Source: Pseudoalteromonas aurantia (GTDB taxonomy: Bacteria; Pseudomonadota; Gammaproteobacteria; Enterobacterales; Alteromonadaceae). From it: a stretch of 64,000 nucleotides of DNA. This document shows, one piece after another, positions 35,741-45,902 of this stretch. The DNA is taken from contig NZ_PNBY01000074.1 in NCBI RefSeq assembly GCF_005886875.1, positions 1-64,000 on the forward strand. The letters run 5' to 3'. The notes beneath the pieces were generated by a model. The model was not told the DNA's origin, did not search any database, and was given only the letters and a program-made list of their open reading frames with translations. Positions within the stretch are counted from its first letter, which is position 1; each line of letters opens with the position of its first letter. The position numbers and the translations under genes were made by a program.

Positions 35741-37006
35741 ATGAAGCTTAAATACATGTTATTTAGCCTAGCACTTGCCAGCATGTCAACGGCCTATGCC
35801 CAGACTACACTCCTATCAGCCAAGGCATACCTTGATGTAAAAAGTGGTAAACTGATCGACAACCCCACTCTATTAATAGAAAACAAAAAAATCGTTAGAG
35901 TATCAACACAAGGCCAATTGCGCCCTCCCAAGGGTGCGATAGTGATAAACTTACCAAATAAAATACTCCTGCCCGGCTTAATGGATATGCATGTGCACCT
36001 TACGACAGACGCGACAGATAATTTTTTAGCATCTCGTAATTACTCTATTCCCCGGCAAACCGTTAAAGCTGTAAAAAATGCCAAAATAACATTGCTCGCA
36101 GGCTTCACAACCGTGCGTAATTTAGGTGCTGCGGGGTATAGCGTCATAGCAACCCGTGACGGTATCAATGCCAATGAAATACCTGGCCCACGAATATTTA
36201 GTGCTGGACATGCCATTTCTATCACCGGCGGTCATTGCGACGATAATTTCAGTGCGCCAGAGAAAAAGTTACGCTCAGGGGGAGTCGCTGACGGGCCGTG
36301 GGCAGTCCGTGCTAAAGTAAGAGAAAATATAAAATATGGTGCTAACACCATTAAAGTATGTGCTACCGGCGGTGTCTTCTCAAAAGGTACTAAAGTAGGT
36401 GTACAACAATTTAGTGAACAAGAGCTCAAAGCCGCCGCAGATGAAGCGCACCTTAGAGGACTCGTCATTGCTGCACACGCGCATGGGACAAGTGGTATTA
36501 AAGCCGCGATCCGTGCCGGTATTGATAGCATTGAACACTGTAGCTTTATGGACAAAGAAGCAATTCAACTGGCCCTTAAGCACGGTACTTTTTTATCGTG
36601 TGATATCTACAATACCGAATATACATTAGCCTTTGGCGAGGCAAATGGTGTACCGCAAGAAAATATAAATAAAGAAAAACTTGTTTCTAAAGCGCAACGC
36701 GATAGCTTCACTAAAGCGGTTAATGCTGGCCTAAAAATGGTCTTTGGCTCCGATGCGGCAATTTACCCTCATGGGGATAACGCAAAGCAATTTTCTCGTA
36801 TGGTAAAATTTGGTATGACGCCTTTACAAGCAATTCAATCGTCGACAATCAATAGTGCCGATTTACTCAAACTAGATAATGTAGGGCAAATCAAAGCTGG
36901 TTTTATGGCTGATATCATTGCAGTGGATGAAAACCCCCTAAAGAACATATCAACCCTTGAACAGGTCCGATTTGTAATGAAAGAAGGCACTGTTTTTAAA
37001 CAATAA
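35741..37006 (+). CDS. Exported amidohydrolase, imidazolonepropionase-like
   Basis: A 421-residue metal-dependent hydrolase exported by a signal peptide of about 20 residues (MSTAYAQ). The metal-binding HxH occurs as MDMHVHLTTD, later His residues as AAHAHG and IEHCSF, and the catalytic Asp as FGSDAA. The carboxylysine position may be the Lys in NTIKVCATGG. Relatives in Alteromonadales are often called Xaa-Pro dipeptidase-like or aryldialkylphosphatase-like; the substrate is not predictable. It is followed by a terminator shared with the convergent protease gene. Confidence 0.88.
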   Translation: MKLKYMLFSLALASMSTAYAQTTLLSAKAYLDVKSGKLIDNPTLLIENKKIVRVSTQGQLRPPKGAIVINLPNKILLPGLMDMHVHLTTDATDNFLASRNYSIPRQTVKAVKNAKITLLAGFTTVRNLGAAGYSVIATRDGINANEIPGPRIFSAGHAISITGGHCDDNFSAPEKKLRSGGVADGPWAVRAKVRENIKYGANTIKVCATGGVFSKGTKVGVQQFSEQELKAAADEAHLRGLVIAAHAHGTSGIKAAIRAGIDSIEHCSFMDKEAIQLALKHGTFLSCDIYNTEYTLAFGEANGVPQENINKEKLVSKAQRDSFTKAVNAGLKMVFGSDAAIYPHGDNAKQFSRMVKFGMTPLQAIQSSTINSADLLKLDNVGQIKAGFMADIIAVDENPLKNISTLEQVRFVMKEGTVFKQ

Positions 37007-37023
37007 TCGATCAAATCAAAGAG

Positions 37024-37057
37024 AAAAGCGCCTGTAAGTTTCCATAAAGGCGCTTTT
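37024..37057. terminator. Bidirectional terminator between amidohydrolase and protease genes
   Basis: AAAAGCGCCT (37024-37033) and AGGCGCTTTT (37048-37057) form a 10-bp stem with a 14-nt loop. It carries A residues on one side and T residues on the other, so it can terminate both convergent transcripts. Confidence 0.85.
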
Positions 37058-37096
37058 ATCACTTATAAATAATGGAAGCTATTTTAACAGTCGAGG

Positions 37097-39094
37097 TTAT
37101 TTACATACACCTAAGTCAGTCCACACCTTCCAGTTGTTGCCAACATTGGAGTTTTGTTCTGGGTTTTTGTTACTGTGCCACCAGTTATTACTATATTTTT
37201 TGCCATTGTACGATACTAGCGTACCTGGCTTACTGTATGTTTTACTCGCAGACCATGCTTCAATCCCGTCACAACCAGACACTACGTCACCATCAGTAAC
37301 CGTGATTGATTTATTAAAGCTTGATGCTGCCCCTTCGTTATCCGTAACTGTTAGTTCAATCGCATAGGTACCGGCTGTAGCAAATGTGTATGATGTTGCA
37401 GAACCAGTCGCAACTTGGCCTGCAATATTCCAATCAAACTGTGTGATTTGACCATCCGCATCTCGGCTGCTGCTAGCATCAAATGAACAACTCAGTGCTG
37501 TACACTGTGTATCAAATTGCGCAATGGGTGCTTGGTTTTGTGCCGAACCAGCACAGCCATTTTGCGTTAAGTAATCTGTTGCTGCCTTCGCTTGAACTAA
37601 ACCATAGCCAAACTGATGATCACGCCCTACGCTGCCTAAATCAACCGTTGTTGCATTCAAAGCGTTACGAATTTCTACGTTAGTACATTGTGTATGGTTG
37701 CTCCAAACTAATGCAGCAACACCTGCAACGTGCGGACTTGCCATAGATGTACCCGACTTAACGTCGTAATCTGAAATGCTTTCAAGTTGTGCTGTAACTT
37801 GCGATGCAACATACGGCTTCAAGCTATTTCCCGAAGCTTGCGTTAACGCTAATACAGGAATTGTTACACCATGATTCGCGTTATCTCCCAAAGTACCACC
37901 AAAAGAACCCGCCGCGTTGTTATACACTAATGCAGCAATACCGCCACCAGCTTGACAGTTCAACGCTTTACTAGCGAAAGTCGCGCCACCACGCTCAATT
38001 AAACAAATTTTTGCAGGGGCTGTACATGTACTAAGTGCTTGGCCACAATCCGCAAGTTCAGCTGTTAGCTTACCTTCTACTGAATGTGTCATACCACTGG
38101 CACTAAATGCTGAACCACCTGATACCGTCACACCCGCAACAACACCTGTTCCTCTAGGCACAGTTGACAAAACATCGGTGCCTGGGCCTGAAATCTCAAC
38201 TTGCGCATTATACTGAGACGAATCATTTTTGTTACGGTCTCTATCAATATTAGCTACAGATACAACGCTGTCATAACTTGCCGGATAGCTAAGTGTTGCG
38301 TCACCACCATTACCAGCCGCCGCGATGATCAAAACACCTTTGTTGTAGGCCGCATTTAGACGATCTTCTAAGTATTGGCTTTTTGAAGCCCCCCCTAAGC
38401 TCATGTTAATTACTTTTGCGCCATTTTCGACACAATTATCTACAGCACGACCAATTCGCGAATTTAGACCTTGTTTGCCTTCATCATCAAAGACACGCAC
38501 AGAATGAATGCCCACTTTATTACTTGGTAATACACCGACAACCCCCACGCTGTTGTTAATTGCGGCAATCGAACCTGCAACGTGCGTCCCGTGGCCTGAT
38601 CCATCTTTGTACCATAAACCAACAGCCGCATCAGCAAAGCCGGTTGCGTTTTGTGGCAAATCGGGATGGCCTAAGTCATAGCCTGAATCAATGATACATA
38701 CCTTGATTTGATCTACATTCGTATCTGATACTAAATTAGCTTGTACTTGCGCAATGCCATAAGGGCTTGTCTGTGATGTTGAAAATGGCGTGTATTCGAA
38801 GTCTTCTTCGATGTAAGCAAACTGGCCTGACGCATTCATTAATGCAACTTGCTCTTCAGTTAATGTCATCGTAACGACTTGCTCTGCGACATTTGACACC
38901 AAAGTATCAACAATATTCTGATTCATCACATCATTAATTGTATGCTGTGCTTGTGTGTTTAGCTGTTGAGTGTGAGCTTGAGTGCCCTTGTTCATTTTAA
39001 CAATATATGTTTGCTCGGCATGAGCTTGGTTTGAAAAGCTGCTGGCAGCGATTAATGACAATGCGACTGTATTTAACTTAAAACTATTGCTCAT
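37097..39094 (-). CDS. Secreted S8 subtilase with PA, PKD and carbohydrate-binding domains
   Basis: Secreted serine protease of 665 residues: signal peptide (1-26), I9 propeptide (about 27-105), S8 catalytic domain with D136 (CIIDSG), H168 (GHGTHVAG) and S450 (SGTSMASPHVAG), a PA-type insert (about 315-440) between His and Ser, a PKD domain (about 522-605) and a C-terminal domain (about 613-665) with paired Trp and Cys (CDGIEAW, NNWWHS) like chitin-binding CBM5/12 modules. Such proteases of marine bacteria degrade external protein and may stick to chitin-rich particles. GGAAG upstream supports the ATG. Confidence 0.93.
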   Translation of the reverse strand: MSNSFKLNTVALSLIAASSFSNQAHAEQTYIVKMNKGTQAHTQQLNTQAQHTINDVMNQNIVDTLVSNVAEQVVTMTLTEEQVALMNASGQFAYIEEDFEYTPFSTSQTSPYGIAQVQANLVSDTNVDQIKVCIIDSGYDLGHPDLPQNATGFADAAVGLWYKDGSGHGTHVAGSIAAINNSVGVVGVLPSNKVGIHSVRVFDDEGKQGLNSRIGRAVDNCVENGAKVINMSLGGASKSQYLEDRLNAAYNKGVLIIAAAGNGGDATLSYPASYDSVVSVANIDRDRNKNDSSQYNAQVEISGPGTDVLSTVPRGTGVVAGVTVSGGSAFSASGMTHSVEGKLTAELADCGQALSTCTAPAKICLIERGGATFASKALNCQAGGGIAALVYNNAAGSFGGTLGDNANHGVTIPVLALTQASGNSLKPYVASQVTAQLESISDYDVKSGTSMASPHVAGVAALVWSNHTQCTNVEIRNALNATTVDLGSVGRDHQFGYGLVQAKAATDYLTQNGCAGSAQNQAPIAQFDTQCTALSCSFDASSSRDADGQITQFDWNIAGQVATGSATSYTFATAGTYAIELTVTDNEGAASSFNKSITVTDGDVVSGCDGIEAWSASKTYSKPGTLVSYNGKKYSNNWWHSNKNPEQNSNVGNNWKVWTDLGVCK

Positions 39095-39568
39095 TATGAA
39101 CTTCCTTCGTGCGAATTATTATTTTTATGGCGCATCCACTGTGCAGGAGGTTGTCCTTTCTTACTTGAGTTATTCACAGTATATCTGTACCCAAATACGC
39201 TGTGTAATTTTCGGTACAAGCTACCGTAATAAAATCATGCATGCAATAAATATTTAACTTAATCGACTAAATATTTAAATAATTGTATACAAAAAGGCAG
39301 CAAGTTAGCTTCGAGAGTACCTGTATATCCACTTTGGGCTCGAACCGCCAATAGAAAAATAACGCATTGATTTATATAAAAAGTAAGGATTCATTAAGAT
39401 AAGAGTTAGACACAAAACATAAAGTGTTACAGTAAATACAAAAGAGTCGTGTGTCACGCATATACAACATGCCTGAAACACACGTATTCTGCGTAAAATT
39501 CATTCTCAGCTTAACCATTTGACTGTGATAATTGCCCCAATCAACTTATAACCCCAGGAACAGTAAAC
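39095..39568. other. Divergent intergenic region, protease / ABC exporter
   Basis: The 474 bp between the two divergent genes contain no credible ORF, RNA gene or terminator. The part near 39240-39290 is AT-rich with TAAATATTTAA-type palindromes, plausible promoter DNA for the protease. I cannot assign a specific operator. Confidence 0.4.
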
Positions 39569-41356
39569 GTGCAGAGTGACCAGATGAGCGAACAAAACAG
39601 CAACACTTCAAGTAACAAAAAACTGTCAATTTTGTTTGAATTGAAGCGCTTTATTCGTCCCTATTTAGGCCGAACTATCATAGCAGCCACGGCACTAATA
39701 TTTACCTCAGGGTTGACCCTTTCTATTGGTCAAGGCGTCAGGTTATTAATTGATCAAGGCTTTGCTGAGCAGTCTCTTGAGCAGCTACAGCATGCCGTAC
39801 AATTTATTTTACTCATTACTGTGCTGATCTCTATCGGCACATACGCACGATTTTACTTAGTGTCATGGATAGGTGAACGAGTCAGTGCTGATATTCGTTT
39901 AGCCGTGTTTAATCACGTGATATCTCTGCACCCAAGTTATTTCGAAACCACAAAAAGTGGCGATATCATGTCACGCCTCACCACAGATACAACGCTCCTC
40001 CAAAGCATCGTGGGGTCATCATTATCGATGGCTATTCGTAGCGCTTTAATGCTCATTGGTGCATTATTTATGCTATTTGCGACCAATATCAAACTGACCC
40101 TGATCGTATTATGTGCAGTTCCTTTTATCTTAGTGCCCATTTTAGTCTATGGTCGCAAGGTAAGAACACTGTCTCGGCAAAGCCAAGACTCCATGTCCGA
40201 TGTGGGTAGTTATGCGGGTGAAGCGATTGAGCACATAAAAACAGTGCAAAGTTACACACAAGAGAGCGCTGAGAAAACCTCATTTAAAAACGAGGTTGAG
40301 CAAGCTTTCGCGATAGGTCGTCGTCGAATACAGCAACGTGCAACATTGATCGCGGGCGTTATTATTATCGTTTTTGGTGCCATTACCGGTATGCTTTGGG
40401 TGGGGGGGAGCGACGTTATCTCTGGTCATATGAGCGGCGGGGACTTAGGTGCATTTGTCTTTTATGCTATTTTAGTCGCATCTTCGTTAGCCACAATTTC
40501 TGAGGTGATTGGAGAGTTACAACGAGCCGCTGGCGCGACCGAGCGACTCATAGAAATACTACAAGCGAAAAGTCTCATTCAAGCCTCGTATGTGACATCA
40601 CTCAATGCAGGCTCTCTCGCTGCGCAAATAACCGTTAAAGATGTTTGCTTTAACTACCCTTCTCGCCCGAATCAAGCCGCGACTAAACACCTAAACTTAA
40701 CCATAGAACAAGGCAAAGTGTTAGCACTTGTAGGGCCCTCAGGCGCCGGGAAAAGTACCTTATTTGAACTTCTACAGCGATTTTACGATCCTCAATCAGG
40801 CAAAATCCTCTTAGACAACGTTGATATTCGCGATCTTTCCCCGCAGGATTTACGACAACAAATGGCCATTGTGCCTCAACAACCAGCACTATTTAGTAGC
40901 GACGTGATGCATAATATTCGGTACGGCAACGAACTAGCAAGTGATGAACAAGTCATTGAAGCTGCCAAGAAAGCTTATGCTCACGAATTCATTCTTGCCT
41001 TACCTGATGGCTATAACAGCTTTTTAGGTGAACGTGGAGTAAGGTTATCGGGCGGTCAAAAACAACGTATTGCGATTGCACGTGCAATCTTAAAAGACCC
41101 ACACATTTTATTATTAGATGAAGCAACCAGTGCCCTAGACAGTGAGAGTGAATATCACGTACAACAAGCACTTGACACTCTCATGCACAATCGAACGACC
41201 ATTATTATTGCCCATCGCTTATCCACCATACAGCACGCTGACAAAATCGCTGTATTAGATGCAGGAAAACTCGTTGAAGTGGGCAATCACGAGCAATTAT
41301 TGCAAAGCTGCGAACTGTATCAGCGCTTAGTGAAACTGCAATTCAAATCGGTTTAA
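39569..41356 (+). CDS. ABC exporter, fused membrane/ATPase type (MsbA-like)
   Basis: A half-transporter of 595 residues that dimerises: an N-terminal six-helix type I exporter domain (about 35-330), then an ATPase domain with Walker A GPSGAGKST, signature LSGGQKQRIAIARA, Walker B HILLLDEATSALD and H-loop AHRLST. Such proteins export lipids, peptides or drugs. The substrate cannot be told here, and essential MsbA is usually linked to lpxK, which is absent. The start is GTG with AGGA upstream; an ATG lies five codons further on. It appears monocistronic. Confidence 0.92.
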   Translation: MQSDQMSEQNSNTSSNKKLSILFELKRFIRPYLGRTIIAATALIFTSGLTLSIGQGVRLLIDQGFAEQSLEQLQHAVQFILLITVLISIGTYARFYLVSWIGERVSADIRLAVFNHVISLHPSYFETTKSGDIMSRLTTDTTLLQSIVGSSLSMAIRSALMLIGALFMLFATNIKLTLIVLCAVPFILVPILVYGRKVRTLSRQSQDSMSDVGSYAGEAIEHIKTVQSYTQESAEKTSFKNEVEQAFAIGRRRIQQRATLIAGVIIIVFGAITGMLWVGGSDVISGHMSGGDLGAFVFYAILVASSLATISEVIGELQRAAGATERLIEILQAKSLIQASYVTSLNAGSLAAQITVKDVCFNYPSRPNQAATKHLNLTIEQGKVLALVGPSGAGKSTLFELLQRFYDPQSGKILLDNVDIRDLSPQDLRQQMAIVPQQPALFSSDVMHNIRYGNELASDEQVIEAAKKAYAHEFILALPDGYNSFLGERGVRLSGGQKQRIAIARAILKDPHILLLDEATSALDSESEYHVQQALDTLMHNRTTIIIAHRLSTIQHADKIAVLDAGKLVEVGNHEQLLQSCELYQRLVKLQFKSV

Positions 41357-41373
41357 AGCCACTTTAAAAAGAG

Positions 41374-41399
41374 GAGTCGCGTTTTTTCAGGTGCGACTC
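41374..41399 (+). terminator. Hairpin after the ABC exporter gene
   Basis: GAGTCGC (41374-41380) and GCGACTC (41393-41399) pair around a T-rich 12-nt loop. There is no T-tract after the stem, so this is an atypical terminator or an RNA-stabilising structure. Confidence 0.4.
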
Positions 41400-41514
41400 T
41401 CGCGAGGTTTAATAGGCCCTAGGTTTAATTAGGGCAAAAAATCAAAATTAAACATTTTTGCAACACAAAGTTTTTATTCTAAACTTTATCCACACTGGAA
41501 ATTAAGGAAGAATA

Positions 41515-42483
41515 ATGAAAAATACCTGTCTCGTTGCCACACTTTTTACTACCACTTTGTCAGTACAGGCGTTGCCAAAGTGCCCACAACCTGAGGTCAT
41601 GGAGCGCACTATTGCGCCGCCCAATGTTGCCATAGCCCCCTACCATAATGCATTAAATCGTTTTATTACGTGGCTGCCCAATTATCATATGATCCATGAT
41701 GAAGTGACTGCAGCGGGCCAACCTGTAACTGTCACAGCTAAATTTGATTATGGCAGTATCGCCCATAAAGATTTAGAGTTTGAAACGGTCCATTTCTACT
41801 TACGTGGAGAACATGACCCTGACTGGCAGTTCATTGAGCAAGCAATAACAAATCATGATGGTAAAGCCAGCGTCTCTTTACCCCCATTAACAGCCGGACA
41901 ATATCGACTATATGCAGCAGTCCCTGCTGATGGCACTGGTACACAAGGTTTTTTGAGTGTTATCGACCCCAACACCCCTGCAGTATTATTTGATATAGAC
42001 GGTACATTGACCGAGTCTGATGTAGAACAAATTGGCGATTATACTGGCATTAAACGCGCAGAGCCAAAAGAAGCCGCATACGCACTCGTGCGTCGATATA
42101 TTGATTTAGGCTATCAACCCATCTATTTAACAGCTCGCGTGTATTGGTACGCTAAAGGAACCAGAAGTTGGCTATCTTGGATGAACTTACCGCAAGGCTA
42201 CCTACGAACATCGCTGAGCAACGAAACAAGCTTGTTCCGTACTGCCGAGTATAAAACGACACAAATTAACCAACTCAAAGCCAAAGGGCTCAACATTGTC
42301 AGAGCCTATGGGAATGCTAAAACTGACGCACAAGCCTTTATAAACTCGGGGGTGGGCGCATCAAACAGCTTTACAATTGGTGAAGATGCTGGACATTTTG
42401 GCACCTCAGCTATTCTAGGTAACAGCTATCGTGAGCACATAACGCAAGAAGTTGACACTTTTCCACTAGCCCAATGTGAATAA
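41515..42483 (+). CDS. Exported lipin/LNS2-like HAD phosphatase
   Basis: A 322-residue protein with a signal peptide (about 1-19, SVQALP). A beta-rich N-terminal part (about 35-150) precedes a HAD phosphatase domain with the nucleophile motif LFDIDGTLTESD near residue 160 and downstream YLTARVY, KTTQINQL and GNAKTDAQAF. These features resemble LNS2 domains of lipins and phosphatidylinositol-transfer proteins, which dephosphorylate or bind phosphatidic acid. Because it is exported, it probably acts on a periplasmic or external phosphoester. Substrate assignment is inference. ATG start, preceded by AAGGAAG. Confidence 0.8.
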   Translation: MKNTCLVATLFTTTLSVQALPKCPQPEVMERTIAPPNVAIAPYHNALNRFITWLPNYHMIHDEVTAAGQPVTVTAKFDYGSIAHKDLEFETVHFYLRGEHDPDWQFIEQAITNHDGKASVSLPPLTAGQYRLYAAVPADGTGTQGFLSVIDPNTPAVLFDIDGTLTESDVEQIGDYTGIKRAEPKEAAYALVRRYIDLGYQPIYLTARVYWYAKGTRSWLSWMNLPQGYLRTSLSNETSLFRTAEYKTTQINQLKAKGLNIVRAYGNAKTDAQAFINSGVGASNSFTIGEDAGHFGTSAILGNSYREHITQEVDTFPLAQCE

Positions 42484-42781
42484 TTAAACTGGCTAAAACG
42501 ACTCAAGTTAGACTTATTACTCACAAATATTAATTTACAAATAATTAACACCTATATCAGCCATAAATATGCGAAATACAGCAAATTCTCTAGTTTGCAT
42601 TAAGTTTATAGGCAGTTAAAGCTACGTGTATTAAAAATGACACCCTTTTGTTACTTGAACGTCATGTTCACCATCAACAATGAGGTTATCACTTTAAACC
42701 TTTCTAGTGCCATGCCAAACGCATTAGAGAACGTAGTAAAGGTTTGCAGTTAATTTGCTACAACAGATACGGAGTATCATT

Positions 42782-43531
42782 ATGGAAAATCAACAAACAG
42801 CCATTGTCACTGGCGCCTTTGGTGGAATTGGAACTGCGATCGCTAAGCAGCTTGCTAATGCCAATTATTTTATTATTGCCGTTGCAAGTGAACGCCGAAC
42901 ACAAGCAAATTATGATGCTTGGTTGAACCAAACCCAGATAAACCCCTCTCAAGTCAAACCTCTTTTTTTAGATGTGACTAATGTACAAGCGTGTGAAGCA
43001 CAACTCACTGACACAATTGTTGAACGGGGCCGCATTGATGTATTAGTGAATAATGCAGGGATCACTCGTGATACATCATTTAAAAAGATGTCATCAACGC
43101 AATGGAATGAAGTTATAAATACGAACCTCAATTCACTGTTTAATATGACACAACCGCTTTTTGCACATATGTGTAATAACAAATACGGTCGCATCATTAA
43201 TATTTCCAGCGTTAATGGCCAAAAAGGTCAATTTGGTCAAGCCAATTACGCCGCAGCCAAAGCGGGTATGGTCGGGTTTACCAAATCATTAGCTTATGAA
43301 GGGGCAAGAGCTGGTGTGACCGTAAATGTCATCGCTCCGGGTTATACCGAAACGCCAATGGTTGCCGCTATGCGCCAAGACGTACTAGACAATATAAAAG
43401 CCCAAGTCCCTATGCAACGGCTTGCTTCACCTGATGAAGTTGCACATGCCGTAGTGTATTTGGCCTCAGAGAAAGCGGCCTATATTACGGGTGAAACACT
43501 CGCGCTTAACGGTGGTTTATACATGAACTAA
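42782..43531 (+). CDS. phaB: Acetoacetyl-CoA reductase (PHB synthesis)
   Basis: NADPH-dependent reduction of acetoacetyl-CoA to (R)-3-hydroxybutyryl-CoA, the precursor of polyhydroxybutyrate. SDR fold of 249 residues: TGAFGGIG cofactor motif, VNNAG, catalytic Ser in NISSVNG and YAAAK (Tyr/Lys), with the PhaB-like C-terminus GETLALNGGLYMN. The frame is open further upstream, but GGAG and an ATG at 42782 giving MENQQTAIVTG are clearly the start. It is the first gene of the phaB-phaP-phaC cluster. No phaA thiolase gene is in the window. Confidence 0.93.
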   Translation: MENQQTAIVTGAFGGIGTAIAKQLANANYFIIAVASERRTQANYDAWLNQTQINPSQVKPLFLDVTNVQACEAQLTDTIVERGRIDVLVNNAGITRDTSFKKMSSTQWNEVINTNLNSLFNMTQPLFAHMCNNKYGRIINISSVNGQKGQFGQANYAAAKAGMVGFTKSLAYEGARAGVTVNVIAPGYTETPMVAAMRQDVLDNIKAQVPMQRLASPDEVAHAVVYLASEKAAYITGETLALNGGLYMN

Positions 43532-43609
43532 ATCTAAGTTGGGTCATCACGGCCTAATACAGATACCCCATGCAGTATTTATTAATGAACGTTAAAAGGA
43601 CCAGCAATC

Positions 43610-43960
43610 ATGTACACAGATCTATTAAAAACATTTTCAGAGCAAAATGAAAAGCTTCTATCACCTATGCTTAAGTTCAACCAATTAGTTGCACAAAATA
43701 TTGAACAACTTGCAAGCATTCAAGTAAATGCGGTGCAGAACTTTTCAAATACCTCAGTAGCACAAGTTAAAGCTGCTGCAGACGTAAAAGATGCAAAGTC
43801 ATTCGTTGATTTTAATGCAAGCCAAGTTAACGTCTTGAATAATATCAGCCAACAAATGATTGAGGATGGTCAAAAGCTATCTCAATTAGGTCAAGAGTTC
43901 AAAGACAATCTTGAAGAGTTAACAAAAGAGAACCTTCAAGCAGCTCAAACACCGGCTTAA
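43610..43960 (+). CDS. phaP: Phasin family protein
   Basis: Small amphipathic, helical protein of 116 residues with no Cys or Trp and a phasin pattern (NQLVAQNIEQLASIQVNAVQ). Phasins coat PHB granules and control their number and size. AAAGGA precedes the ATG. It lies between the reductase and synthase genes with short gaps on both sides, which supports the assignment more than the sequence alone. Confidence 0.88.
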   Translation: MYTDLLKTFSEQNEKLLSPMLKFNQLVAQNIEQLASIQVNAVQNFSNTSVAQVKAAADVKDAKSFVDFNASQVNVLNNISQQMIEDGQKLSQLGQEFKDNLEELTKENLQAAQTPA

Positions 43961-44129
43961 TCGCGCATCAATTTGCTAAGCCGAATCATTACATCACGTA
44001 ATCATTCGCCAACTTGAGGTGTGTGATGGTCACCGTGTTTAAGTATAGATTTATGTAAACACACTAATGACCTAGCGCACCTACTCCTTGTTGTTATTGA
44101 TATTAACCAATGCCATTAGGACGAACGTA

Positions 44130-45899
44130 ATGGATACTCAAGATAAAGATCTAAACCAAACTCTGAATGCATGGTGGCAATACAACCAAGACATGTACAC
44201 TGCATTCAATAATTCGTTATTCAAAGATAACCCTGTGCAAAAGGCACTTTCTGAACAAAGTAACCGTGATTTTAGTGCATGGCTCGATGCCATAATAAAA
44301 AAACCTGAAACCATGCAAAAAAACCAATTAGATTGGTGGCAAAACCAACTACACATTATTCAACAAACTTTCGCCCCCACAGATCTCGACAATACAACAC
44401 AAGCCGTGACAGAAGAGAGAGGCGATCGCCGCTTTAAAGCCGATGAATGGCAAGAAAACCCGTGGTTCAATTATATCAAGCAAAGCTATTTACTCTTTGG
44501 CCAATCATTACTGAGTTCAATTCGTGAAACCCCGGGGCTTGACGACAAACTGAAAGAGCGCTTAGAATTTTTTGCTCGACAAACCGTGAACTCACTGTCG
44601 CCGTCAAATTTTATCTCTACTAACCCAGAACTGTTAAAGCTAACTTTAGACTCTAACGGACAGAACCTCATTGACGGCTTTGAGTTATTTAAAAGCGATT
44701 TAGAAAAAGGCGGAGACATGCTGCGGATCAGCATGACAGATGAAAGCGCCTTTGAATTAGGCACTGATTTAGCAACGACACCAGGGCGTGTTGTCTACCA
44801 AAATCATTTATTTGAGCTCATTCAATATAACGCCAGCAGTGATGAAGTGTATCAAGTCCCTCTCTTATTCGTGCCGCCGTTTGTCAATAAGTATTATATT
44901 CTTGACTTACAAAGCAGTAATTCGATGGTGAAGTGGGCGGTTGAACAAGGTCATACCGTTTTCATGATGTCGTGGAAAAACCCAGATATCAGTATGAAAG
45001 ATATTGGCTTTGAAGACTATGTGGTTGATGGCGTCATAGCCGCCGTTGATGCCATAGAAAAACACACTGGTGAAAGTGATATTAATGCAATCGGTTACTG
45101 TATTGGAGGGACGCTTTTAGCAACAGCCATGGCTTACTTTGTTTCAAAGCGAATGAAACAAAGGATAAAAAGTGCCACGCTACTTACAACCCTGCTGGAT
45201 TTCTCACAACCTGGTGAGCTCGGTGTTTTTGTCAATGAACCCACAGTGAGTGCGCTGGAAGCATACAATACACAAAATGGCATTATGCACGGGCATATGC
45301 TCGGCACCTCATTCAGCATGCTTAGAGAAAATAGCCTTTATTGGAATTATTACGTCAATAATTACCTAAAAGGCAAAGCACCAATGAGTATGGATTTATT
45401 GTATTGGAACAGCGATAGCACCAACTTAACCGCTAACTGCCATAACTTTATGCTCAGAGAACTGTACTTAGAAAATAAGCTTATTTGTGAAAAGCAAGTC
45501 AGTATTCGCGGTACTAAAATCGACTTAAGCAAAATTAAACAACCCATTTATATGCTCTCCACAAGAGACGATCATATTGCGCTTTGGCAAGGCACTTTTA
45601 AAGGCGCTCAGCAGACCAGTAAAAATGTCACTTTTGTACTGGGAGAGTCAGGGCACATAGCCGGCGTAATTAACCCGCCACAAGCCAATAAATATGGCTA
45701 CTGGTTTGGCCCTGACGCAACAGGCGACCCCCAAGATTGGTTTGACAAAGCTAGACATAGTAAAGGGTCTTGGTGGACACATTGGCAAAAGTGGGTGACA
45801 AGCCACAACAGTGAAAAAGTCCCTGCGCGTGCAACTCACACAGAAGATGCCCCCGGTATTTATGATGCCCCCGGTGAATACGTCAAAGTAAAACTTTAG
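44130..45899 (+). CDS. phaC: Class I poly(3-hydroxyalkanoate) synthase
   Basis: Polymerises (R)-3-hydroxybutyryl-CoA to PHB at the granule surface. The protein has 589 residues. The lipase-like box reads GYCIGG with the catalytic Cys near 324, and later DDH (TRDDHIALW) and GESGHIAG provide Asp and His. The N-terminal part (NAWWQYNQDMYTAF, NPWFNYIKQSYLLFG) is typical of class I enzymes, which need no PhaE or PhaR partner. ATG 44130 with AGGA upstream is preferred to the in-frame codon at 44088. It ends the phaB-phaP-phaC cluster, and a strong terminator follows. Confidence 0.95.
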   Translation: MDTQDKDLNQTLNAWWQYNQDMYTAFNNSLFKDNPVQKALSEQSNRDFSAWLDAIIKKPETMQKNQLDWWQNQLHIIQQTFAPTDLDNTTQAVTEERGDRRFKADEWQENPWFNYIKQSYLLFGQSLLSSIRETPGLDDKLKERLEFFARQTVNSLSPSNFISTNPELLKLTLDSNGQNLIDGFELFKSDLEKGGDMLRISMTDESAFELGTDLATTPGRVVYQNHLFELIQYNASSDEVYQVPLLFVPPFVNKYYILDLQSSNSMVKWAVEQGHTVFMMSWKNPDISMKDIGFEDYVVDGVIAAVDAIEKHTGESDINAIGYCIGGTLLATAMAYFVSKRMKQRIKSATLLTTLLDFSQPGELGVFVNEPTVSALEAYNTQNGIMHGHMLGTSFSMLRENSLYWNYYVNNYLKGKAPMSMDLLYWNSDSTNLTANCHNFMLRELYLENKLICEKQVSIRGTKIDLSKIKQPIYMLSTRDDHIALWQGTFKGAQQTSKNVTFVLGESGHIAGVINPPQANKYGYWFGPDATGDPQDWFDKARHSKGSWWTHWQKWVTSHNSEKVPARATHTEDAPGIYDAPGEYVKVKL

Positions 45900-45902
45900 C
45901 CC

